From positions 9,209,731 through 9,273,730 of the forward strand of contig OX438758.1 of the NCBI GenBank assembly GCA_949316235.1: a stretch of 64,000 nt of DNA. Direction: 5' to 3'. The notes under the pieces are model-generated. The model searched no databases, had not been told where the DNA came from, and was given only the letters and a program-made list of their open reading frames with translations. Made by a program: the position numbers and the translations under genes. Below, piece by piece: positions 31,928 to 44,905 of the stretch. Every line of letters starts with the position of its first letter. The stretch's first letter is position 1. This stretch comes from Oegoconia quadripuncta (Eukaryota > Arthropoda > Insecta > Lepidoptera > Autostichidae).

Positions 31928-32172
31928 CCAGCCCGTTCGCATAACCAGGCTATTTCACAATTAATAATGAAATATTATAATATAAAATAATAATTTTGTA
32001 ATATAAAAACCTTTTTTTAAAAGAGCGACCTCTCGAGTTTCTTGCTTGTTCTTCTCAGGGGAAAATTGCCTTTTGAACAAGCAGTAGCTTTAAAAATGTA
32101 AAATCTGACTATTTTAAGTGTACCCTGTGTACCTACAAAATAAAGCATTTTTTGATTTTGATTTTGATTTTG
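30854..32172 (+). mobile_element. 5'-truncated Jockey/CR1-like LINE with intact 3' end
   Basis: It carries the C-terminal half of ORF2, a 240-bp 3' UTR with the polyadenylation-like AATAAA at about 32139, and a TTTTGA tandem tail. The 3' UTR recurs at 1.8, 25.9 and 51.2 kb. The 5' junction lies in or near a perfect palindrome at 30893-30921. Confidence 0.88.
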
Positions 32173-32266
32173 AAGGTACTGAAGTAAGTTGTTTACAAAT
32201 ATTCTTAATTGTATACCAATAGTAGGTATTTATAATATAGACATAAGCGATCGAACGTAAAGTGGA

Positions 32267-32505
32267 TTTTTTTTTATGCGCGACGGGTTCGTACTTGACC
32301 TCAATCACACCTGATGTTAAGTGAAGATGAGGTCGAAGGTGGAAGCGTACTGACCCGGAAACCCCAACACATTTGAGGGACTGGCTATATTATCTCTGAC
32401 AACCGGAACACAACAATGCTATTAACATTGCTGCTTGGCGGCATTAGCAACTTAAACATGTACCCCGCTTGGGATCGAACCCGCGACCTCCGAATCGTAA
32501 TGCGA
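32267..32505 (-). mobile_element. SINE family 3 with internal deletion
   Basis: The 3' half and the B box (GGTTCGATCCC, minus strand near 32475) are present, but the middle block with the GCTAGCTACCACCATC motif is deleted at about 32441. Confidence 0.85.
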
Positions 32506-32509
32506 CTGC

Positions 32510-33204
32510 TGAATACCAACATTTAAAAGTGAATAGGCGTCATTTACGGATCATTTTTAGAATCATCCAGAATGTAGATTACGTTTACACTACCTATAAT
32601 ATACCTAGGTAATAAAATTGTAAAGAAAGTTTAAATACAAGAACACCGATAATTATCGGTTAAGTACTTACCAACTCGGTTATTGCCGTAACTAGCGTTT
32701 CTTAACCACTGCGTCGGAATGAAACGAGTCCCGGTGACACTTGTCCATTGACAATCTAATTGCAATCGATTATGTGTATAGAGTGGTTATTTACCAGTGC
32801 GAGGTTATATTGGCCATTCATTATACCGGTAGAATTTTTTTAGCGTAAGGAAAAATAGGGCATATTTAGGTAAGTGAAATAGAAGTTATTAGCATATGTA
32901 GTTTAATTATTTATTTTCAAAAACTATGCGATTGGCGGGTGACGAGACGACCACGACCGTGACGAATTTATTTGGGACTCATATTTTTTGCAAACGACAA
33001 ACGTCAAACGACAACGCATTATTCGATGATGGTTATGAAAAAAAAAACTTAACTAGGTATGCCAATATTCATTCACAATTCACTCACCTAATAGACCCTA
33101 TTTTTGTCCTTACGATTAAAAACTCATCCGGTATATGACACTAGAGACCTGCCCTGACTTCACACGTGTGCAATAACTTTCTTATAATTGGCATATAATA
33201 TTAT
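32510..33204. other. Unassigned sequence
   Basis: Nothing recognised. Confidence 0.5.
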
Positions 33205-33305
33205 GCCGCTGGATGCGGGCAGTGCAAGTCCTGCAGATCGTTGTGGAGATCCTTGGGGGAGCCCTTTGTCCAGCAGTGGACGTCTTTCGGCTGATATGAT
33301 GATTA
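33205..33305 (+). pseudogene. RTE-type LINE ORF2, last codons
   Basis: After a frameshift the plus strand reads CRSLWRSLGEPFVQQWTSFG then TGA, the conserved C-terminus of insect RTE-like ORF2, followed by CTGATATGATGATTATG as tail. The preceding GCTGGATGCGGGCAGTGCAA corresponds to the W-MQAAQ part in another frame. It is a dead 100-bp tail fragment, related to the one at 620-775. Confidence 0.75.
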
Positions 33306-34935
33306 TGTATGTCGGAGATAGCGATAAATTAGCGATAGAATTCATTATTCTAACGGTCAACTGACTATCATAGTACGCGGTTAATGTGAAGTAAACCTGG
33401 TGGCGCTGGTATCGCCGGAAATGGCGCGGTGACGACGTTAACAGTTAAATTAGGTCTTCACATCGAAAATGGGAGACACTTTGCTACCAGTCTTCAAAGG
33501 AGTCGGAGCTCCACTGAACACATCAACGACTGTGAGTGGATTACCTACTATCATCGACGCGTGGAAGAATCCTGTGAGTCGTTAGCTAATAAGAAGTTTG
33601 ATCATGGGATTTGAGCAAGGAGGAACTATAGACAAGGTACGGCTGAGTTCCACAGAGTGCACGCGGGGGCCGAGTTGTATGGCACGAGGGGCGTGCACAT
33701 GTTTTCTCTTCAACAGAAAGCATCCCAGGTTCCATGATTATAATCGAATGTGAATACGTTGTATATTTGCCTATAGTAGTTTGCAATAATATCGCCTTTG
33801 CCCGACCCACCCTTTACCATGCGACTGGTACCGTTGCGGTCGCTAGCAACGCCCACCCCCGATCCCACCATCTCCGACATGTATATACTCGGAAGGAATT
33901 ATTTGAATGATAGTGTATCACCAACAGATGATTTTTTATCAGACTAGCGGCCATTTGACAGTCAGTGTATTTAAACCGCCCTTGTAGTCTGTTGATTGAC
34001 TGTCTTAACGTGCCTTCCGAAACGAGGCAGTGGCGTACACGGTAGGTAAAATTATAAAATTTGCTATATAATGAAAAAAAAAAATGCAACTGCAAAATAA
34101 TAACTTACTCTTTTAACAATGGTCGCAATTTGTTTAAAATATTTCTGTTCACGTCAGTATGAATCAGCTGTCTTGACAATGTATTGCGAGGAAAGCTTTA
34201 AAGTTCTAGGGTAGGCGCTGCCTTTCTGCTTATATTGAGGGCACGCCACTGAAGCGAGGAAATAACTATATAACGTACCTTCCGAATGACGAAAACAGTC
34301 GAATGAAAAAAACTGACCGCGCCGACATTGCTTGACGTCGCTAATCGAAAACAGATAGCGAATACGACTTCGCCAGGAGCGCTTCAAATGATACCGTATT
34401 TTCAATTTTGTAATTTATGTTCTCAGCTGTTTAGTCTTTTTTACGATACCAATGGGAACAAATTGATTGATTGCTTTGTGTCTGCTAAGAATCACAGCAT
34501 TTTTAGAGTAAATTATCTGATTTGAACTCATGCCATATTTAAATGTTATCCAGCAATAGATTAATCAAGTGTGTAACTCTTATTCATTAAGACATTTCAA
34601 ATGCCATTGTATTAAAAAAGTGGTGCGCACAACTCTATATATTTACTAAATAGTTTATCGTGTACACGCAAGTATTATAGCGGTTATTGTGAGCCGGCAG
34701 GACAACTGACGTGCATACGGACTTGTTACGTCATTTATTGAATTCTACAGGATTATGAGCTTCGCTACCGAGAGTCGGGCTTTGTTAGAGCTATTACTGT
34801 TGCGATTGCCTGATTTCCATCTTGTTTCTTGAAATTATGACTGGATAGGTAAATAAATTGCTTAACGTCAGAAACAATAGTATAATTAACTTTTGGGTTA
34901 TGAAGGGTGACGTATCTTTACATGGTTGTTACCAC
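33306..34935. other. Unassigned sequence
   Basis: Several short frames (60-93 codons) on both strands have no recognisable domain. GC content is slightly raised at 33640-33860. No repeat assignment is possible. Confidence 0.4.
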
Positions 34936-34937
34936 AT

Positions 34938-34996
34938 TAGAATAGAATAGAACAGAATAGAACAGAATAGAACAGAATAGAACAGAATAGAATAGA
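34938..34996. repeat. GAATAGAACA simple repeat
   Basis: Alternating GAATA and GAACA pentamers, about eleven units. Confidence 0.9.
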
Positions 34997-34999
34997 TTG

Positions 35000-36824
35000 C
35001 GCTAGGTACCTATATAAGACAAATTGTGAAACCGCGGAAAACAGTGTTTCAGATAATCGTTGAAATATACAGGATCTTCCAGATTAATTGCACATGAAAG
35101 TAAAATATCCAAAATATTGTCATTAGCAAATTTTATTAAAAGAACAGCAAACTTCAGATAACTTTGAAGCAACATATCTTTATATTTTGTGGACTTTCTT
35201 AAATTTGAGACGCGATGTTTTTTACAGAGATTGCATTCTAATTATTAAATCTATCAAATGATGCCTTAAGAATACAAAATTTTAGTATGCATGTAAACTC
35301 GTACATATAACGCCTACAAAGTTAATAAATAAAGTCTAAACAGTATGGGAAGATTAGTAAACGCTTTCATATTTGTTAGTTCTTAATACCTAGTCCCCAT
35401 AGTAGAGGATTGAAAGAGATTAAATTATGTTATGTGAAAATTGTCGTATTTCTCCACGACTACGTTTTTTTCCTTAATCTATGAAATGTAGTAGTAAATT
35501 ATTCTAAAAGTTAAGGCTAGTCTCCTAAGTAGATACATTTTCGCGTAACTACAAAGATTCTGGTAGCATTCGTGCTCCTTTTCAACTTTTCACATTGTAT
35601 AATGAAATGTATAATAATCAACTTATCATGACATTCGACTATAATCTATCAAAAGTAAAACATAATGGAATATTTTAAAGTGTATATTCTAAGGAAATCT
35701 ACTGCGCGTAGTTCTACAAGGACTTAATTGGTTTTCTATGAAATTAAATTTGTTCTATTTCCGATATTAAGGGTAAAACATAGTAGGCAATCAGTTTTTA
35801 TACAAACTGTAATCAACCAGATGTAAAATATTATGCGATATTTTCTGTATTTTAACAATAATTATGGTAGTTTGTGTCAATGTAATGATATGTTAAAAAA
35901 TATTTTATTATACTTGCATAGATATTTCATATCCAAGCAATAATCTATTTAAACCTATTTCACTTTCACCAAATTTAACTGTTATTACTAAAATACCTAA
36001 AATAAAAACTGGCCACTACAGTATAACCCACATCAAACAGTACATATCAAGTGGTATTAACCGCTCTATATATTTAGCTATCGCCGGTTGTCGCGAACTT
36101 GTACAATAATTTTCTTAACCAGCAGGAAGGCCTGGCGCCGCTACTGTGTTGGCTTGTCATACAAAACGTTTATCTCCACCGTGTCACACTATGATGTATT
36201 GTTTTCTACTATTGTTAATAGTGGAAATAAATCAATCTACCGCTGTTATTTATTGGTTGAGTTAGTGCAAGTGCAATTTAGCTCCATTGAGCGGATATGT
36301 AAGATGTAAGTTGATATTTTAACACCCGACGAAACACCACGGGTATTATGTGTTTAACGGCATTATTAGTCTGCAGTCTTTGTATCTCAGTACAACCTAA
36401 TCCCATTTGAGTGTGTTTTTTTTTATATTTTAACTTGTATTATTAGCTTAGCTGTAATTTATTTATTAACTACCTTATATTATTTATCATCTCTTAACAA
36501 ATTAATCTTAATTGATATTATTTAAAATCTTACAAATATCGTTGTTTAAGAAAGTCGCGAAATTGGTAAAATATGGACGATTGTGATTCCATTCCATTAT
36601 AATACTACACCGAATAATAAATAAATTATAAAAAAAATAACCAAAATAATAAACTTACATTAAATATAGTATTATATACCTACTACGAAATATATACATA
36701 ACATCAAATATATATTATATAATTTCATTTCATTTATTCATGTGAATCATATGCTGTACAGTAAAGGTTTACAAGCAAAGTAAATAATATTAAATACTAT
36801 TTACACATAATAATATCACGAAAC
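35000..36824. other. Unassigned AT-rich sequence
   Basis: No gene or repeat is recognised over 1.8 kb; the longest frame is 73 codons. Confidence 0.45.
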
Positions 36825-36990
36825 ATTTTTTTTGTAATGATTAACTGGATACGCGTTTGACCATAATCTCACCTGATGAAACATGATGATGTGATCGAAG
36901 ATGAAGCACGCGATCCCAGTAAATGCTTATTCATTCTGCTTTTGAAGATCCTATGTAGTGTCCTAAGATTGTTGTTGTTAACACGAAATG
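36825..36990 (-). pseudogene. LINE ORF2 C-terminal fragment with 3' tail
   Basis: Minus-strand residues RIFKSRMNKHLLGSRA and SSSITSSCFIR end in a stop at 36869. They are followed by a short 3' UTR (TTATGGTCAAACGCGTATCC, AGTTAATCATTAC) and an A-rich end. The same C-terminus and tail are seen at 61536-61693 on the plus strand. Confidence 0.65.
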
Positions 36991-37417
36991 TTGAAACTTT
37001 GAGCCAACTCGGTTCAAAACTATCATTTTTTTCTAACTCTATGTACAAAGCTTCTATACTGTGCAGTGAATTAAAACTAATCAAGAATAAATAAAAAAAC
37101 ATGTTTGTAGCGTACTCTATACAAATATTTATTTTAAAGTGGCGTATTATCATCTCTGCAAATTTCCTGTCTGTCTGAATGCAACTTGTCCTAGTGGTTA
37201 GCCGGTCGCACTAAACAGTAGCTGTTGTTATTACGTACCACATACATACATATAGGGTGCGTTGACTTCTTTTAATAGTATATTGCGTATACGCAGAGGT
37301 AGGCTTACATGACCCGTAGATGGTTGATTTTGTGGGTAGTTTGATACACTGGTTAGACATCTTTGACGTTTCTCCCATTAACGTTTTGCCTTTTCTACTT
37401 ACTAATTTTACCTGTGT
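36991..37417. other. Unassigned; possible SINE head remnant near 37180
   Basis: CTTGTCCTAGTGGTTAGCCG at about 37186 looks like a tRNA-type A box but no B box follows. Otherwise nothing is recognised. Confidence 0.35.
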
Positions 37418-37492
37418 AAAAAATAAATAAATAGCCTTGGACATACACACAGCGCCATCTAGCCACACTAAGCAACTAGGCTTGTATTATGG
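37418..37492 (-). mobile_element. SINE family 2, 3' fragment
   Basis: It contains CCTTGGACATACACACAGCG, CCATCTAG and AAGCAACTAGGCTTG, the inverted 3' end of family 2. Confidence 0.8.
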
Positions 37493-37510
37493 ATAACAGA
37501 GGGATGATAT

Positions 37511-37660
37511 ATTTTCATTTACGCACAACGGGTTAGCTCGTGACCTCAATCACACCTCACGTCAAGTGAAGATGAGGCCGAAGATGCAAGCGTGCTAACC
37601 CGAAAACCCCATCTTATTTGGGGGATTGGCTATCTTGTCTCAGACAACCGAAACACTATA
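37511..37660 (-). mobile_element. SINE family 3, 3' half
   Basis: It runs from the A-rich tail side (ACGCACAACGGGTTAGC) to the GACAACCGAAACAC block. The tRNA head is missing. Confidence 0.85.
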
Positions 37661-37758
37661 ATACAGGAGTGATTTGTACACTACTTTACGTAACTTCAAA
37701 CCTAGAAGGACATGTTTTCAAATCAAAATTCCATGCGGATGAGGTCGCGTGTAACAAA

Positions 37759-38088
37759 TTTTTTTTTATGCACAACGGGTTGGTACTTGACCTCAATCAC
37801 ACTTGATGTTAAGTGAAGATGAGATCGAAGGTCGAAGCGGACTGACCCGGAAACCCCAACACATTTGGGGGACTGGCTATCTTATCTCTGACAACCGGAA
37901 CACAACAATGCTTTTAACATTGCTGCTTGGCGGCAGATTTAGATAAGATGGCGGTAGCTAGCCAGGACATTTAAAATGCCCTACCACCAACCAAACCGAA
38001 TACTTAAACAGGTACTCCGCTGGGGATCGAATCCGCGACCTCCGAATCGTAAACCCAATATTGTTTAAATTGAGCCACGGAGGCGGTT
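37759..38088 (-). mobile_element. SINE family 3, full length
   Basis: All blocks are present, from the poly(A) tail at 37759 to the head ending GAGCCACGGAGGCGGTT at 38088, with the B box (GGATTCGATCCC on the minus strand) near 38026. It lies 100 bp from the truncated copy at 37511, in the same orientation. Confidence 0.9.
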
Positions 38089-38604
38089 AAAATTAAACTA
38101 GTATTGCTGTATATAAACCGAACAGAAACAAGGAAAAGATTGGCACATCCCAGCTACCGTTGCTCGAGGCGGCCTTAGATAATCACACTTATTATGTATG
38201 TATTAACTTACGGCATACAACAACACGATTAGAACATAAGTGGTCTGGTATGTACTTAGTTATAGGTTCACTTGTGTTAGTTACGATGTAGAGAAAGTAT
38301 GGCCAACATGTTAAGAGGGTTTCTGTCATCCAGAGGCGCCTTCATTCGATAAAGTAACATTTCTTTTTAAACTAACTAATATAGAATGAATCAGCTGTGA
38401 CCTGCAATCATGAAGTCAAAAAGCAAATTATGAATAATACCTAAATAGCTTTGATGAGAGTTATTTTACAGAATTCACGATTATAAAAAGAAGTGGCAGC
38501 TTTATCAATAACTTGAAATTCTCGAAAATAACCCTAATTGAAGCTATTTATGTATTATTACCTCGAGTAATTGTGAATATCAGGGTATGCTATTAAATAA
38601 TATT
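38089..38604. other. Unassigned sequence
   Basis: Nothing recognised. Confidence 0.5.
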
Positions 38605-39002
38605 GGGTCTTTACCTAAGATATTGGAGTTTTATTTCTTCGATAATCATATAATTCCTGCGATTTTCAAAGCTATATCCAAATTTTTTTTATTTGGAAAA
38701 TGGAATATTATTTCAAGGGTTCACATGAAATATTTTTTTAATTTCTGGGCTAAATCACATAATAAAAAAAATTTAAACAGAGCTCTTTTCATGTGCTTCC
38801 CTTAATCATTTCTTAGATTCGTTGAAACTTTTATAAAGCGGTTACTTTTAAAAATTAACGCTGCCTATACTTATCTTAATGTCATCCGATAATACACACA
38901 AAGTTTAGCTCGTTCCCAAAAAAAAAATCAAAAATGTTTGTATGGAGAAAACTGTCTTAATGAAATTCTTCATACAACACGCCAATTTCATAGGTAAGGA
39001 CC
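38605..39002. mobile_element. MITE-like element with ~21-bp terminal inverted repeats
   Basis: The left end GGGTCTTTACCTAAGATATT pairs with the right end CCAATTTCATAGGTAAGGAC (38982-39001) as imperfect inverted repeats. The flanks TAATATT and TAATATA may be a target duplication. A 72-codon plus frame inside is not credible as a transposase. Part of the left half is shared with 15723-15835. Confidence 0.7.
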
Positions 39003-39124
39003 TAATATATAACTAATTTTAAAAGCCGCATAAGATATTGAGACAAGTAGAGATGGCGCTCTATTTATAAAGTCAAACAAACATGCTGATCAATGACTCA
39101 ATCAAGGATAATCTGTATTATGTA

Positions 39125-39285
39125 ACCAGATAACGAGGTAACGGTGAAGGAAAACATCATGAGTAAACCTGCATGCTTGAGAAATAAAACTTCTAAGGCA
39201 TGTGAAGTCCCCAACCCACATTGGGCCAGCTTGGCATATGGCCTCTATCTCTACAGTGGAATGTTTAAGGGCTGAGATGATGATG
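39125..39285 (+). mobile_element. SINE family 4, 5'-truncated
   Basis: It starts near GTAACGGTGAAGGAAAACAT, includes AAGGCATGTGAAGTCCCCAA, CATTGGGCCAGC and TATGGCC, and ends GAGATGATGATG. It matches the 3' half of 20563-20856. Confidence 0.85.
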
Positions 39286-39355
39286 TTAATTAGCTTTTAG
39301 GCTTCTCGAGTACAGGTCATAGCGGTTTTATTATTATATTATTTATTCGATTAAC

Positions 39356-39614
39356 GACCTGTTTGGTGTAGTGGTTAGCAACTCTGACCGTTGCGGGTTC
39401 GAATCCCGCTAGGGGCATATGTTGGTGTGATGAATACGATCATGTGTACCCGAGTTATGGATGTTTTCATTTATAATAAGTATTTATTTACAAAAAAAAA
39501 TGTATTTATGTAGTATATCAACCATCTGGTATCCACAACACAAGCCTATACCTAGTTGCTTACTATGTAACAAGATGGCGCTGTGTATATGTCTAAGGAT
39601 ATTTATTTATTCTA
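39356..39614 (+). mobile_element. SINE family 2, full length
   Basis: Head GACCTGTTTGGTGTAGTGGT with B box GGGTTCGAATCCC near 39399, body with TTACAAAAAAAAATGTATTT and ATCTGGTATCCACAACACAA, and a 3' end with AGATGGCGCTGTG and a TTATT tail. This copy sets the uninterrupted order used to recognise the split copy at 16.3 kb. Confidence 0.9.
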
Positions 39615-40278
39615 TTATTAAAAAGAAATCTTAATTAATCCAATAAGGGCGCCACTGTGCAGAATAAACCCTCTTAAGGGGATACCCTAGGAAATAGACA
39701 CGTAATAATAGAATACACAAAATGAAATTCAGCTATTTTGCAATGTCACTGTGCTGAAATACTGTCCAAAGGAAAAATTTAAACAACTGCAGTTTAAAAG
39801 TTATTCAATATTTTAAGTGAGCATTCTGGTGTCACTTGTTGCTACAATCCTCATTCTCATATGCAGAGACTGCATTACCAAGGATTACAATTTAATCCCA
39901 AAAAAAAACTGTGCATAAATAGTGCCACCAAAAAAGTACCTTAAATAGTGCTTTAAAGATAAGTTATTTAAATGTCTTTGTGAAAAGGGGCAGTGCAGAT
40001 GACGGACTGTTTGTAGGCCGAATAAAAAACCCAAATCGGACAATTTTGCCCGGCATAATGGAATGCAATAACACACATAGAAAAAAAAGTGTGGCCGATA
40101 TAAAAATATTGTATAACTCTTAAACTACGGGGGCCCATTTTTTTTCCTTTGGGCACTATTTGGCATTTAGCACAGTTTTTTGACATTGTCAAAATAGTTG
40201 AATTCTAACTGTGTGAATTCTAGCATCACGCACGTCATGAATGACAATCGACGGTACGGCCACTCAAGTAAATAATTA
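39615..40278. other. Unassigned sequence
   Basis: Nothing recognised. Confidence 0.5.
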
Positions 40279-40377
40279 TTTTTTTATGCACGACGGGTTC
40301 GTACTTGACCTCAATCACACCTGATGTTAAGTGAAGATGAGGTCGAAGGTGGAAGCGTACTGACCCGGAAACCCCAA
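40279..40377 (-). mobile_element. SINE family 3, tail fragment
   Basis: Only the last ~100 bp of the family (minus strand: GGGGTTTCCGGGTCAGTACG to the poly(A) tail) is present. Confidence 0.85.
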
Positions 40378-40520
40378 AAAATATATATAAGTTAAGCTAT
40401 TTAATACTAACAACCTGATTTTTATTTCAATACAGCTAATACTTCTCTGTATCTTCGTAGGACTTCATTTATAGGGTTTTCTTTTTTTTAATTTTCTTTT
40501 TCTTTCGTTTCCCCCTTCGT

Positions 40521-40805
40521 AAATATAAATAAATATCCTTAGACATACACACAGCGCCATCTAGTCCCACAGTAAGCAACTATAGGCTTGTGTTGTGGAT
40601 ACCGCAGATGGTTGATAGTATATCATACATTTTTATAAATATATATTTTTTTTGGAAATAAATACTTATTATAAATGAAAACATCCATAACTCGGGTACA
40701 CATGTTCGTATTCATCACACAAACATATGCCCCTAGCGGGATTCGAACCCGCAACCTTTTGGTATAGTGGTCAGAGTTGCTAACCACTACACCAAACAGG
40801 TCGTC
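40521..40805 (-). mobile_element. SINE family 2, full length
   Basis: Inverted relative to the copy at 39356, 0.9 kb away. The B box GGGTTCGAATCCC is on the minus strand near 40745 and the A box near 40780-40800. The 3' end has the GATGGCGCTGTG block. Confidence 0.9.
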
Positions 40806-42120
40806 AAATATATACAGTAGTGTTCAAAAGTTCATCCAGCCTCAACTCAAACGATTAAGATTTTTAACAATGCATTTAGTCAATTAAACATTATTTCGGC
40901 AAATATTTGAAAATATTGGAAAATATACCAGTTTGCTTTTGTTCATTGATGTAATCTCTATATTCTAAAGAAAATTGGACATTGAGTAAGAGATCAAAAA
41001 AAATTAAAGTAATATTTTTTTAAGGTGCCATCTCCGCCTTTGCTTTATGAGAGGTTTCCTTTTGTAAATATATCTGCATTATCATTTATTACACTTATTC
41101 ATGTAATCAGCCTATATATGAAATAATGAAAGTTTGACTAAACTTTATACTATTAGCATTAGTATAACTGATAGATAATAAGTTGTCCATAAATAAAGCA
41201 CCTGTTAATGGTAGGCAAGTACATTAAAATGTTAACACAGCCAGAGGGCGGCCAACTCAGAGATAAGTAATGGAACCTTGTGATTTATAATATACACAGG
41301 ATGAATTGAAATTATTCGACATATTTCCACTTATAGGCCGCAGATTATAAAATAGTAGGAATCGACATGAGTTTAAACACGATTACCGCCATTACAAAAC
41401 TATTAGGCGTATAAACAATACAGCGCAACAAAACCCGATTCCTGATGTAAATCGCCAGCGCAACCAACAATCGCCCCGGAGAATGGTCGCAATTTCCTTG
41501 TCTAAAGTGCTAGAATAAAATCTAATAAACACTCTGCTATGCAAATCAATCCATTGCATAACTCAACTTTGTCAGCTTCCAGACACAACGCAGGAAATAA
41601 TGTATTCAATAGGGCTGATGTTTATAGTACTAATATAATTAAGAAGAGTAATAATCTTACACGGGATCTAGGCGTAGTTGTTGATAATTCTACTGTGACT
41701 ATAATTTCCATGAACCTGGATTTGTTGATAGTTGCAGAAAACTAATAGTCTGTAAACTAAGCACCCATAAAACATAGGCTTTCGATCGTCGATGTGCAGT
41801 GTGATTTTTAAGTCTGGAAATAGAATCGAACCAACCAGTCTCTTCCCATAGCAAAAACACCCATAGACGTTTCAACCCTGTTACGTGTGCATTTCTTGTT
41901 GTTGTTGTTTGAACCGAATGTTTGAAATACTCAAATGCTTATGTTTGGTATTTATATATCTGAGCACCCCATTTGGGATTAACTGTATATTTGATTGTAT
42001 TTGTTGATCGCTGGTGGGTGTTATAGACTGGCTAGGATTTGGGTTTTGTATTATATGATTGAAATATTCACTAATGAAGTTCTGAAAACTTCCTGAGTAA
42101 TTATATGTATACTTATAATA
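40806..42120. other. Unassigned sequence
   Basis: No gene or repeat is recognised. Confidence 0.45.
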
Positions 42121-42126
42121 ATGAAA

Positions 42127-42468
42127 TTATATTTCAGCAACTGGACGTTGATCGAATTGATATGAATTTCGCTGTAAAGATTACACTCATCAAGATACGA
42201 AACATAAAGTAACAAATTCCTCATAAGACCTCGTAAATCAAGCATCATTAAACCGAAGAAAATCAGTGAGCCAACCCTGGTTGTAAAGTATGTCAGAATC
42301 GAGCCAGATGGAAAGATAGTGAATGATTCCGAGCAAGTAACGCTACCAGGCAATAACTTAACCACTGTTTTCCTTCGGGCTAAGAAACCATTTTGCGCTG
42401 ATTCCATTGTAGGCATAAATTCTCCGCTAACTTACTGTGTGAAGGTTGCTTGCTACGGTAGCTTTTAA
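42127..42468 (+). pseudogene. Coding-like plus-strand segment, unidentified
   Basis: A splice-acceptor-like TTATATTTCAG ends near 42137 and is followed by a 23-codon frame (QLDVDRIDMNFAVKITLIKI) ending at TAA 42205-42207. From 42208 another plus frame is open for 86 codons to TAA at 42466-42468, with strongly protein-like residues (SEPTLVVKYVRIEPDGKIV, TTVFLRAKKPFCADSIVG). A one-base shift would link the two. This may be the last exon of a decayed host gene. The family is not recognised; a competing 121-codon minus frame (42051-42416) overlaps it and looks less natural. Confidence 0.4.
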
Positions 42469-44775
42469 AATAAAAAAAATGTAGAAGTATTCGCAGCAGA
42501 TGATGAATTTCGAGCTTCATGAAAAGAAATTGCTACTGGCTATAGAAATCAAATGGTAATGGGATGAAATGAAAAATATCTGGCCAATGGTGGAGAGGCG
42601 GATAAAAATTAACTTAATACAGAAGTTATTAAAGTTGAAATTTAAAGTGTTGAAGGTGTAATAAGAGAAGATAACTAAAAGGAACTGGTTATGGTGTAAG
42701 TCGCACAGCCTGAGGCGTCGTCATTTAGTACAGTAGGGTTTGTAAATTTATGTGACATTAGTTTTGCTCAAATGTTATGCTTTGTTGTGACTTTAGTATT
42801 TAATATTTATGATGAGTTCTACTTGTTTCTAGGTTGTGATTTGTTTGAAGTTTACATGAGAAGTGTTAATGTACGAGTTAATGGATATTTTTATAAAGAT
42901 AAGTTCCCACTTCGGAAGATAAGACACATTTTGTAAATTGTCTTTGTTTAAGGATATATCAATATATTATATGTTTAACAATTTAAAATGCCCGTTCTTT
43001 TAGTTTATTTAAAAAGTATTCAAAACCCAAAGATCAACAGGTCATCAGGTCCACCTACATAAAAGCTTACTGTTAGCATCCACTGATAGCCATAACAATT
43101 TTTATGACTTTACATATAGATATCATATAGAGTTACCCCGGTGTGATTGAATTCACAGAAAACTGGTCTATTTTTTTATCTGAAGTTGATCGACGCAAAT
43201 GATCTTCTTCCGCAGGATCTGATATTTTCTGTATTTTCAATATGCCCTCTACATTCAAATAAGCAATTTCGATGCATCTCAGTAGCTAGCGTATGCGCAC
43301 TGTCAAAGTCAAAACGGCAGATTTGCGTGTCAGTTCACGTTTATTGCTATTGTCTTGAAGCAAAATGGTCTTTATGTACAAACTTAATTGGCTTGTCTGA
43401 ATATTTAAGTATGCTTAAATTACCCCTCGCGATAACGCGCAGTGTCGCTAAAGTGTCTGTCGTTTAAATGGCTTTGTTTAAGATACGAGCGTGCTTTATG
43501 TTATACTTGTCGAGTTAATGCAGTCGGCTTCTGTGGGAAGTGGATTTAAAATCTGGAATAACATTGAAATTTTCTTATTCATTAGCAAGAATTTCACTTA
43601 TTTTTGCGATTAATATTTTACATTGTATCCAAATAACAACGACTGTTCTGCTTCAACAAAAACATCTATGCATTAGAACGACACCGGACATGCTATGGTT
43701 GTTTTAGATTTAAATTTTAATAATGAACTTAATGATATTCAAAATCGAGTAACTGACTTTAAGAGAGGGTGTGGCAAACTCCTTGGTTTTTATAATTGTC
43801 TTTTTTGTTTGACTTTTGTATTTTTACGCTTTTGGTGTGATTGTTATATTTTTTGTCAAGATACCTGGTTCGGTTGTTATTTATTTGCAATATTAATTAC
43901 TTTCTCGCCTCATATCCGTGTTTTCCTGTTCATTTAGCCAAATTAGTTTCATACAGTCCATTTTACTTTCCGCTTCATTCGCTATCCCGTACAGAGGGAT
44001 TCGATTCACAACGAGTTATAAACATATCTAATCAGTTTAGTTGAAAGTAGATTAGGTTTTTATTTATTTTTTAATTTCCCCACTAAATTGCAGCATTTCT
44101 GCATTGCATTTTTGCATTACAGCATTTTAAACATTTTCTGCTCCTTCTATAAGTTTCACCTTAGACTTCATTTTATTTTACATCTCATTCAAATGAAACT
44201 AAGCATAGTGCGTATGAAACTCATTGTGAAAGAGAAACAAGTTCACCAACAATATCACGCCATCATTACAAAGCATTAACAAAAAATTTCTCCAATAACT
44301 CATCGGAACGGTAACGAAACTTTTCCTTCTTTAATCATCGCAAGAATTTGCCCTTGTTTCATTGACAGGTTTTTTTGACTCTGTCAAGATTTGAACCAAA
44401 TAAAAGTTGGTTAAAATGTTCCACCGAAATTGCTCGCCATTTAAACACTTAAAAACATCGTCGACTATATTATTCGCAATTATTTGCTGAACAAAACCAC
44501 CGAGGCACCTGTGTTTTAAATCATGCAAGCGTACGATCCATTACTTTGAAAGAAAGTGCGTAATTCGTTGGAGACTACTATTGTAACTCGATCGACAAAT
44601 TTGACTTTTTTAGACTAAAGATAAATAAATTGTTGTTTATATAGGTATCGTTGAGAACTCAAATCATACAATAATGAGCTGTTGGCTACATCAACCAACA
44701 CAAAACCATAACGATTTGTGAACGTTCTAAATTTGATATAATAACCGTATTGCTTACTTTTGACTCAATATTATG
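42469..44775. other. Unassigned sequence
   Basis: It includes frames of 106 codons (43147-43467, plus) and 80 codons (43695-43937, plus) with no recognised domain or splice context. No repeat family is identified. Confidence 0.4.
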
Positions 44776-44777
44776 TT

Positions 44778-44905
44778 AAATATATGCATATATTCTTTAT
44801 TGCACCAAAATATTACAATAACAGAGTACAAACAATAGGTCACGTACAAAGGTGGACTTATCTCTTTAAGAGATACTTAGATATACTTAGATTAATATAC
44901 TATAC
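44778..44905 (-). mobile_element. LINE tail, family T
   Basis: The start TTCTTTATTGCACCAAAATA is the inverted polyadenylation/tail end; AGGTGGACTTATCTCTTTAA and GAGATACTT follow as the inverted GAGATAAG core block. Tail-only copy. Confidence 0.6.

Noticed and set aside
36869..37153. 94-codon minus-strand frame as a host gene
   Set aside because: Its C-terminus is the recurring LINE end (FKSR...HL...ITSSxFIR) and its N-terminal part is AT-rich flank.
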